The translations under genes were made by a program, and so were the position numbers. The notes under the pieces were generated by a model that was not told where the DNA came from, ran no database searches, and was given only the letters and a program-made list of their open reading frames with translations. This document shows, in pieces, positions 56,473 through 64,000 of a stretch of DNA of 64,000 nt. Source of the DNA: Azorinus chamasolen (taxonomy: Eukaryota; Mollusca; Bivalvia; Cardiida; Solecurtidae); contig OY755240.1 in assembly GCA_963576725.1 (NCBI GenBank), forward strand, positions 98,180,316 through 98,244,315, given 5' to 3'. The first letter of the stretch is position 1, and each line of letters starts with the position of its first letter.

Positions 56473-58117
56473 TTATGATAACTGCTCATAAATTGTGCAT
56501 CTTGCTACTTTGGCAGCTGCGCTCTCATGTCGTTCATTCATGGGCTTGTTACTCTTTGGTTGTATGGTGTCACGTGTGTGCTCCGTCACTTCAAGAGGGA
56601 ACAACAAATAAAGTGGTCGTTTAATCAGACGACCAGATGAAAGGCGAGCTTCCGCTGATCTCACAACTTTGTCACGACTCTGTTTGAGAGACTATTCTGC
56701 CAAGTTTCGAGCAACTTCTAGGGAGATCCTCATTAACGTGAACAACGTCACCTAGGTTTGGTGTACACTTTGCCTCAATTCTACCTCGAGTCTAATCAAG
56801 TAATCATCCACCCAAAGTTTCCAGAACGCGTTCAATAATTTCTGACCTTTATGCCACATTTTCAGTACTTTCAGAAGGCAGGTAGGTGACATCCTTGTCA
56901 TTTTGTCAACTTCAGGGGCAGAAACTCGTGGATTAATCATTAAGAAATGACCCGGAGTAAGCGAAATATTTGAGTTTTATGTTCTCCCACGTACACTAAT
57001 TATCTGGAGTTCACTACAGATTTGATTTCGTTCAGAAAAAGTTTGCAACTGGATCAATGTCATCACTTTGCCTTGCGCATTGATCTTTTGACGATACCCA
57101 CTAACCTTTCATAGAAGCCTCCCATCCAAGGGGCTAACTCTACTATAAAGTTCCAGTGAATTCGTTTCTCAAAAACATAGCTTTGGACATCGTCATCTGT
57201 ACATACATTTTTCCACACAAGGTCTAGAGTTCTGTTTGCTGTTTTGAACTGCAAAGCGTTGTCTGAAATTATTTCTGATGGTACACCTCTTTGGGAAATG
57301 AATCTTCGAAAAGCTAACAGAAAGTCCTTTGCAATAATATCAAGCACACGCTCCAAATGTATAGCTCGAGTCACTAAGCAGGTGAATAAACAAACCCAAA
57401 CCTTTTGAGTTTCGGGTGCCATTTTGACATATAATGGACCTAAGTAGTCAAGCCCGGTATGAGCAAACGGCGGCGACTCCGTAACCCTCGAATTGGGAAG
57501 AGGTGGCATCTGCGGAACAGGATACGGTCCACCCTCATTTCATCTACACATTCTACACTACCTAAGCACTGACTTTCAGTTGATGTCAGAGATCCATGTT
57601 TGACAGGAATACGTTTTCGGATGATCCAGATGAATCGCAACACATATGCCGTAACTCGAAGAAGCTTTGACACTGACGAGTATTCTTGATGGTCTATCTC
57701 AAAAGTAGCGCTCTCTGGCATTTGAGCTATTGATTCTTTCTGGCAATGTACATCTTCTGTTACATTTCGCACTGTATCATTAGCACTTAAAGCGTCCTCC
57801 ACATAAAGAAATTCTTGCGTACACAGTGGCCAGCTATTCCGAGATTGATATAGCCATTTAGGCCCATGCCACCACAATTCACTAGAAACAAGATTCTTTA
57901 CAGTTATACCTCTCGAAGCGATGTCAGCAGGATTCTCCATTGCTTTCACATATGAGAACATTACGATGTTGTGCTCCTTTATCTCATTCACCCTGTTTTT
58001 CACAAACACAGGTAAATCCTTTTCGGTGTTAATCCAATGAAGATAACACTGCGAGTCTGTGAATAAATGAATGGTTTCCATTGGCACTCTCAGCTGCTTT
58101 TCAAAAAATTGATACAT
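56473..58117 (-). pseudogene. BEL/Pao RNase H end and integrase, frameshifted
   Basis: From the N-terminus: RNase H-like SQCYLHWINTEKDLPVFVKN and NPADIASRGI (58117-57440), a CHLFPIRG zinc region, then the integrase core with DDE residues in GLDYLGPLY, ISDNALQF and GGFYERLVGIVKRS (57509-57063). Beyond is a linker with MINPRVSAPEVDKM and LWVDDYL (56940-56752), and a C-terminal barrel (LGDVVHVNEDLPRS, RSAEARLSSGRLIKRPLY) to 56473. Frameshifts near 57450, 57000 and 56690. It would insert the cDNA copy. Confidence 0.75.
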
Positions 58118-58129
58118 CGAACCCCAATC

Positions 58130-59886
58130 AATACCGCCATAATTTCTAGCTTAGGTATTGTCATACTTTTCAGTGGCGCGAGTCTACTCTTAGAGAATAT
58201 GAGTTCCAATTTTATTTCCTCCCCATTAGTTACTTTAAGATACACCGCAGTGACATGCGTTTTCTGAAGCATCACAAAAGCAACAAAGACTGTATATTAC
58301 TTTTCCACTTATCCCTTTGACCGACGCCCATCTTGGAATGTTCTGCTCACAGAGTGTTCTAATATCTGACCTAATTTAGACCCACTGTAACTGGTCATCG
58401 ATTGACACTTCGTCATCCCAATCAAGATTATTGGCCCACAAACGCTGAATTAACAGCGTACCATTCAACAGAACGGGGGAAAACAATCCTAGAGGATCGA
58501 AATTTGAAGCAACCTCTTTCAAAACAATTATTTTTGTTGTTTTTTCTCATTGTTTCCAATAATGTCTGTGGATTTCAGAGATATGTGTCATAGCGAGTGT
58601 TCCAGCAATGCCCTAAAACACCCGTTGACTCTTCCTTAGCTCTGTCAAATTCTGGCATATATGTGTTCACAACTCTGTTGTTTGTCATCCACTCTCTCAG
58701 ATTCATTGAAGCATCTTTGAACACTGACTTTGTTCAGTCGTAGTATTCGATGGCTTTTACGTCAGATTCTTCTCCCGTTATAACATTATCCACATATATA
58801 TCATTCTTGATCTTTTCTGTAAGGTCAATCTTGTACGTCGCTAGATGGCTCTGAACTGCTGCACCCAACAAAAATGGACTCGAGATCATCCCGAAAGGAA
58901 CACGAGTGAATCGATACTCTTATATTTTCGGGACTTACAGGTTTAGTGATGTCTTTTAGCCACAAGAATCGTGTCACATCTCTTTGATCCTTTTGCAGCC
59001 CTACTTGGAGAAAGGCTTTCTCAATGTCCGCCACAATGGCCACTTTGTAAAGTCTAAATCGCATTAGCATCCCACAAAGGTCTTGAAGTATCGCAGGGCC
59101 ACGATACAAAAAGTCATTTAAACTCCTATTCCCATCGCGTGCTTGTGCCGAAGCATCATACACAACACGCATCTTTATTGTTGTTTTCTGTGGCGTAATT
59201 ACGGCCTGATGGGGAATATAATGTTTTATTCCGTCTGCTTGATGACGGCTGGTTTTTTCTATAACCCCTTTGTCAAGTTGATCATTAGTCACAGCGTTGT
59301 ACTTTTCCATCAGCTGCTCATTTTACGACAGTCTAGATACTGTGGACCTCATTCTACCCAAGGCCAGTGTCCGGTTTTCAGGTAAGTTAAACTCTTCTTC
59401 TTTCCAAGGTCACGTTACTTGATAACGGCCGTCTGCAAATATAAGGGTCTTTTGGAACTTTTGTAGGGCAATCTCATCACTTGTTTTAGTCAACTTATCC
59501 GTTATGCCAATAGATTCAATGTTCCAAATATCCTCTAAATCAGGTTTTGTTGGAATGACGTGGTCGACGCTTGTGAATGCACTTTCCCTTGTCACATCAC
59601 TGCCGTATGCCATTACAAACATGCTCGTCTCACTTGTAGACTCGGTGAGTTCGCTCACACGGCCAGTTAGGATCCAGCCAAGCTTCGAGTTGAGCAAGTA
59701 AAGTCCAGGATAAAGTTCTATCCTTTGCGGAAGAATTAGTTCCATGTAATAGTCATTTCCTACCAGAACCTCTATAGTAGATGACTGTTTCACACCTGGT
59801 ATGCTGTCGGCTAAATCCACAGTGTTAACCACTTGTTTCATTTGCTCTGACAACAAATGCTTTACAGTTTCTTTGGGTTTGTCCAC
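58130..59886 (-). pseudogene. BEL/Pao reverse transcriptase, frameshifted
   Basis: 59886-59410 joins the protease to the RT. 59310-58825 holds the RT fingers: KTTIKMRVVYDASA, LNDFLYRGPAILQDLCGMLM, VAIVADIEKAFLQVGL and TRFLWLKD. The active site reads IYVDNVITGEE near 58790. Start of RNase H near 58275-58130 (RLAPLKSMTIPKLEIMAVLI). Frameshifts near 59330, 58810 and 58290. Confidence 0.75.
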
Positions 59887-60236
59887 TTATTGTTGGCACT
59901 ATATATAGCTGATATTTCCATTATACTTCCATCTTTAAGTGTAACACACAATTGTGTTGCTTTTGTTTTAATAACCTTTGGTCTTTCACTTCCAAAGGTC
60001 ACTATTTTCAGCTCTTGCTCCAGCGTTGGTTTTAAGTGGAGCTCGTTGGCCAGCTTTTCGGTGATATAGGTTCTTTGAGAGCCCGAGTCGAACATAATTT
60101 TGACTTGTTTTCGAGCCCAACCATCCGGATTACCGACTTGCGTTCTTGCAGTCTGCATCAAAACCATTTCATCTGATGAAACGAACACATGTCCATCAGG
60201 AATGTCACCTTTCGCTGATGAAGGTTCTATACTCAC
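59862..60236 (-). CDS. BEL/Pao aspartic protease region
   Basis: Open piece with the retroviral-type aspartic protease signature FDSGSQRTYITEKLANEL (DSGS catalytic motif), followed by a hydrophobic KIVTFGS strand. It would cleave the gag-pol polyprotein. It lies between the gag zinc knuckles and the RT. Confidence 0.7.
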   Translation of the reverse strand: MSIEPSSAKGDIPDGHVFVSSDEMVLMQTARTQVGNPDGWARKQVKIMFDSGSQRTYITEKLANELHLKPTLEQELKIVTFGSERPKVIKTKATQLCVTLKDGSIMEISAIYSANNKWTNPKKL

Positions 60237-60378
60237 TTCAGATAAATGTTACAGAGAGGTTTTGACACCAAACCTTTTGGGGCATAAACTCCGGTGGTGG
60301 TTATTGAAATCACCACAATGAATGCACGATTTCTTTAACTTACAATCTCTTGCTCCATGTCCCTTTTTCAAACATTTG

Positions 60379-61072
60379 TCATTATGCTTTCCTGTTTGCT
60401 TGTGCGACGACGGAAAAGACTTCTTAAACCCGTTTACGGAGGGAGGAATTTAGATATTTGTATTTTGCCAGTTCTGTCGTACCCCAAATGACTTCTCCAC
60501 AGCTGCTCTGACCTCTGAATAGTCATCGAGTACATGTCAACGATGTCAATTTTATTCTCTTTCAAACAAAACAGTTGGACCTATTTAGTATCCACTAGTA
60601 TTTGTATCTTCTTGCAATTTATTTTTTATAAAATGTAGGTGTAGAAGTGTTTCATATATTTTCCCCGTACTTTTAAATTATGACGTCATTTAAATAATGA
60701 CGTCGCTTGTTTACCTCTAACGTTTATTTTAAAGTCATTTCATTTTGGCAGACATCGTAATTCATGTTGTGAAGTTTTCTGGAGGGGGATTTTATTTACA
60801 TTTTGACTTTGGTGAAAGTTGGATAAGGACGAGGTTGGGTACCCGTAAACCAGGTTTAAGCCCCCCAGTAGCTGATTTTGGTTTTTGGTTACCGACCGTT
60901 CCAAGGCGGTACTCCTGCTTTCAGCCTATGGTCAACTTTGTTGTTTAATATGCTTAATGTTTTTCGTCTTGATATGCGTCCTGTTATGTTTTGTCTTGTG
61001 GCCATACCATTTCTTGTTTGATGGTGTTTGGTGCGGTGTCATTTCGTATGTGGCTCTCCCTGTTTGACTATT
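60379..61072 (+). mobile_element. Naiad A 3' end inserted in BEL/Pao gag
   Basis: 5'-truncated family A copy: last codons (ATGCTTTCC...GCGACGACGG), partly deleted SECIS hairpin, 3' UTR, GGGTACCC and AAACCAGGTTTA tail, alpha module (60861-61072). The target reads ACATTTGT on the left and ACATTTTGT on the right (8-9 bp duplication with one extra T), so the alpha end (TTTGACTATTTTTCC) is the true 3' terminus. Confidence 0.8.
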
Positions 61073-61582
61073 TTTCCACATTTTGTAACACGAGCCACGA
61101 AGTTCCTTTTTGCTTTCTTCAACCGATTTATATTTATTTACACATTCGTCACTCCAGTGCTTTGCATCACAATATCTGCACTTATTTTTATAACTCTCTT
61201 TTTGTTTCACATTTGCTGTCAATGCCTCAGTGTTTAACTGCTTCGTTGTATTTTCATATATTTGCCTGTTGTTAGGCGTTGGATGATTCAACCTGCCCGA
61301 CAGTTGATTTCTGTTCATATTGGTCCTTCCTTTGTACTGAGGAGGCAACTCTCTGTTCTCACTATTATTCTTTTTCATAGCTTTTTCACACGCGGTAATG
61401 TATTCACGTAATTTGTCACGCAAACTGTCCACTCATTCCACGAACCAGTATGAAATTCCAATTGTCGGAGTACAAAATCGGGTAATTTAGACCGAATCAT
61501 GGAAATGAATACATGCTGGTTCACATTCTCTTCAAGCACTTCTAGGCTTTTTATATGACGTTCAACACTGTCGAGAAATAAC

Positions 61583-61876
61583 ATGGAAAAGTAGTAAAGT
61601 CAAGCAGGCAAAGCCACATACAAGACGCAACCACCACCAAAACACCGATAGACAGCATGACACACATATACACATACACAACCACACACCCAAACGCACA
61701 TTCACACACGAGATAAACACAGAAAACATCAACAGACACACAAGAACTAGAGACAAACACTCCACACATGAACAAAATCACAAGCACAAAGACGTAAGGC
61801 AAACAAACGGAAGGGTGACAAAGAGAGTACCGCCTTGGCACGGTCAGTAGCAAAAACACCACTGAGGGTTTAAACC
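61583..61876 (-). mobile_element. Solo beta module in BEL/Pao gag
   Basis: A ~294 bp insertion consisting only of the beta module, from GGTTTAAACCCTCAGTGG to CTACTTTTCCAT, splitting PAPSARF from LFLDSVERH. It begins at the half-palindrome that ends the family B tail. Confidence 0.7.
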
Positions 61877-62045
61877 TTGCACTAGGAGCAGGAATATTCA
61901 TGAGTTTTTGGTAGTGTAGGTCTACAACCTCTTGCTTTTTGCCGAACCTTTCCTTAAGAATTCCTATGGCAATATCATAGTTTTCATTTGTCAAGGCGAG
62001 ACCGTCAACAGCTCGCCTCGCTTCTCCATATAGTTTGCTTTGAAG

Positions 62046-62102
62046 ATAGCTGAACTTTTCAATGTTGGAAAGCAGCTGAACTTTTCAATGTTGGAAAGCT
62101 TT
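62046..62102. repeat. 29 bp tandem duplication in gag
   Basis: AGCTGAACTTTTCAATGTTG repeated directly. It shifts the gag frame. Confidence 0.75.
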
Positions 62103-62506
62103 TTATTTATGTGTATGGTACACTCAAACGTATCCCAGAATGTGACCCATCTCAATTTATCGCCGTTGAAAGACACCATATCTAACTTAGGTAACTTTAC
62201 TGAGTTACATTCCTTTTCCTTTTATCCCGCTTTTCGAAATATTCCTTTGTTTTTCCATCTGCATAAGCAACATATTTTGCATCTGTTTTTGCACTTCTAG
62301 CATTCTAACACTTTCCATTCCTTGTTTGACTTCAGTCTCTTGTTTAACGAGAGCGTCTATAAACAGTTCCAGCTCTATGGAACACTGTTCAGCCCCAAGG
62401 ATAAGTTCACTTTCTCATTCACCACTTTCTCAACGAATTCCATATCACTATCACCTATTGCATCACTAATTCTAACCATATTCTCCACCAACTTCGTGGG
62501 GTAAAA

Positions 62507-63093
62507 TTCTGCAGGGAGGTGATCCCCCGAAAGCAAAATTTCCAACACAAAAAGTGAACATTGCAGACTCGGTTTTATTGAGTCTGTTCATGAGCAGTAA
62601 TTGCAAGTGCAACACTGCTCACGCCTCCTAGCACCGGCTTAAGCGGTATTCAATTTACAGAACAAGAGGTACTGAAATTCATGATCTCGAAGGATCAGAA
62701 GGTATATCAACACTGAGAATGAAGTACGGGGCGACGTTTTACAGCGGCCACACAAGCACTTAACGCCTGCTGTTGTTAAGATTATAAATTCTGAAGGGAG
62801 GTGATCCCCGAAAGCAAAAATTGCAAAACAAAAAGTGAAAATTGCAGACTCGGTTTTATTGAGTCTGTTCATGAGCAGTAATTGAAAGTGCAACACTGCT
62901 CACGCCCCCTAGCACCGGCTTAAGCGGTATTTAATTATCAGAACAAGAGGTACTGAAATTCATGATTTCGAATGATCAGAAGGTATAACAACACTGAGAA
63001 TGAAGTACGGGGCGACGTTTTACGGCCGCCACACAAGCACTTAACACATGCTGTTGTGAAAATTATAAATTCTGAAGGGAGGTGATCCCCCGA
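62507..63093 (+). repeat. Tandem delta repeats in BEL/Pao gag
   Basis: Two full delta units head to tail (62507-62790, 62790-63075) plus the first bases of a third (GAAGGGAGGTGATCCCCCGA), inserted in gag after KKSMKLLL. Confidence 0.7.
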
Positions 63094-63444
63094 AAGAAGC
63101 AATAATTTCATGCTTTTCTTGGAATCCTGCAAACACGTGTCTTTGTCACGCCTTGCAAAGTCACTCTCCATGATTTTCCATGCGTTTGTTTTTCCTCTAT
63201 CTAGTGTGTTACGGTATCGTGTTCGAACACCCTTTAAAGATGAAACGTTTGCCATGTTGTAGATATGAAGAAAGGAAATGCAGTAAATAAAAATTACCTT
63301 GAAAATCCTTGCAATCCGTCCTCCTTTCGAATCACTAAACAATATAACTGATGAACACTAAACAAACGCACTGATAATCCATATATCATCGAATGCTCCT
63401 TCTCACTTGGTTCCCGCTGTTTCCCGGGTTCCGGCACCAAGCAA

Positions 63445-63876
63445 TGTGGCGAGATTATTATTAGACTGAATTGGCCGGTTTCAAACACCACAATGGACAT
63501 TATTTAAAACTGAGAGAATAAATTCACAACATTTTTAATCTTATCCTTTTCAAATAATTCCGTATTTTCAACTTTATTCCTAACACATCTGATAAATCCT
63601 AAAGTAAATCCAAACGTTCTCCCCTCGCTATTACAAGTTAGACGTATATATACTGACGGCAATACCATGGAAATCAGGACGATCATGCTTTCATCATGTC
63701 ATTGAAATATAATATAATACTCCAATGCAGTTTAAAAGCATGATAATAGATTTACATAATAATACTCCGGCTTACATAACATACCTACCGGTATCCCGAC
63801 GGAGTCAAAATGTACTAAATGAACTTTAAAGAATACTCCGACGGAGTAAAACAGTAACTCGTGAAACTTCACGACA
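63445..63876 (-). repeat. BEL/Pao 5' LTR
   Basis: Begins TGTCGTGAAGTTTCACGA at 63876, which matches the 3' LTR start. The end is placed at an ACA just before TTGGTGCCGGAACCCGGGAA (63421-63440), a plausible tRNA primer-binding site. About 432 bp; the right boundary is inferred. Confidence 0.6.
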
Positions 63877-63890
63877 AATAGAGTTAAACA

Positions 63891-64000
63891 GTATAAATTC
63901 AAATTAATGCATAACATAATAGCTACAGATCAACATTTATGTAAATGGAAGATATATAATTCTCCAAATTGTTTACATTGTAATAATATTGAAGATTTAA
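63891..64000 (+). pseudogene. Second LINE, C-terminal piece (continues beyond window)
   Basis: YKFKLMHNIIATDQHLCKWK and NSPNCLHCNNIEDL, the Cys-containing end of an L1/Tx1-type ORF2, same strand as 48935-50305. Probably the far side of the LINE interrupted by the BEL/Pao and Naiad insertions. About a hundred residues between the two pieces are missing. Confidence 0.5.

Larger units (their letters stand above)
60240..63255 (-). pseudogene. BEL/Pao gag with three insertions
   Basis: Starts MANVSSLKGVRTRYRNTLDR (63255), is cut by delta units (63093-62507), and continues through SFNGDKLRWVTFWDTFECTI (62160). It is disturbed by a 29 bp tandem duplication at 62046-62102. Then NYDIAIGILKERFGKKQEVV, cut by a beta module after PAPSARF (61876-61583), and LDSVERHIKSLEVLEENVNQ. 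The zinc knuckles CRYCDAKHWSDEC (about 61170) and CLKKGHGARDC / CIHCGDFNNHHRSLC (60385-60300) are separated by the Naiad A insertion between CYK and CLK. Confidence 0.75.
54847..63876 (-). mobile_element. BEL/Pao LTR retrotransposon, degraded, with nested insertions
   Basis: Order on the minus strand: 5' LTR (63876-63445), primer site (63440-63421), gag, protease, RT, RNase H, integrase, an extra zinc-finger ORF, a purine tract, and the start of the 3' LTR (54920-54847, cut by Naiad C). Insertions: two delta units in gag (62507-63093), a beta module in gag (61583-61876) and a Naiad A 3' end in the gag zinc knuckles (60379-61072). The Pao assignment rests on gag-pro-RT-IN layout, YVDN, and the RLAPLKSMTIPKLE and GLDYLGPLY motifs. 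Confidence 0.8.

Overview
The window is animal nuclear DNA, most likely from a bivalve mollusc. It has no prokaryotic gene structure. The only clear host gene is a spliced TRP-type cation channel (+ strand, exons at 5960-6142, 7817-7990, 8568-8723 and 9460-9540, all junctions in phase 2). Almost everything else is nested mobile DNA of kinds common in clams: Penelope-like retroelements (PLEs), helentron-type satellite-carrying elements, TTAA-targeting DNA transposons, LINEs, a BEL/Pao LTR element and many short hairpin repeats.

The dominant residents are three related families (called A, B and C here) of PLEs with permuted domains: an N-terminal GIY-YIG nuclease and a C-terminal reverse transcriptase, the Naiad-type order. 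About a dozen full or partial copies lie at 1-4780 (C, A), 11100-16323 plus 26311-27366 (A), 28905-34262 (C, B), 36866-44072 (B then C), 50310-54847 (C, inverted pair) and 60379-61072 (A). Their reading frames carry in-frame TGA at three fixed positions in every copy that covers the site (11 of 11), with no TAA or TAG at those sites. Six bases after the true stop codon, all three families have a covarying hairpin with SECIS features (ATGA, 12 bases, AAA in the apical loop, GA on the 3' arm). I read these as selenoprotein retrotransposons. Each family ends in its own roughly 200-300 bp 3' module (alpha, beta, gamma), preceded by palindromes that vary in a compensated way between families. Modules also occur alone or in chains. 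A fourth module-like repeat (delta, about 285 bp, often tandem) has no associated ORF here.

Nesting, left to right: 1-5200, Naiad C and A remains, then a partial copy of a TRP exon. 5960-9540, TRP exons with repeats in the introns. 11100-27366, a family A copy split by a delta pair in its 3' UTR and by a roughly 10 kb insertion with TTAA target duplication (16328-26306). That insertion holds a Kolobok-like transposon with 97 bp inverted repeats (16852-19496), remains of a DUF4806 gene, and several MITEs. 28900-34900, a mosaic of C, B, beta, gamma and delta pieces with a helentron-type insertion at 29633-31053. 34957-35223, an AC microsatellite. 36547-48593 (minus), one LINE whose ORF2 is split by a B-C Naiad block; the C copy in turn holds a 1 kb insertion with a tRNA-like segment and a giant TTAA hairpin element with a mariner MITE inside. 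48935-50305 and 63891-64000 (plus), a second LINE interrupted by an inverted Naiad C pair and a degraded BEL/Pao element (54847-63876, minus). The BEL/Pao element itself holds delta, beta and Naiad A insertions and has an extra zinc-finger ORF after pol.

Nearly all mobile ORFs are broken. The family B copy at 36866-39151 is the best preserved. Family names for RT, IN and transposase rest on motif recognition by eye; no database search was run.
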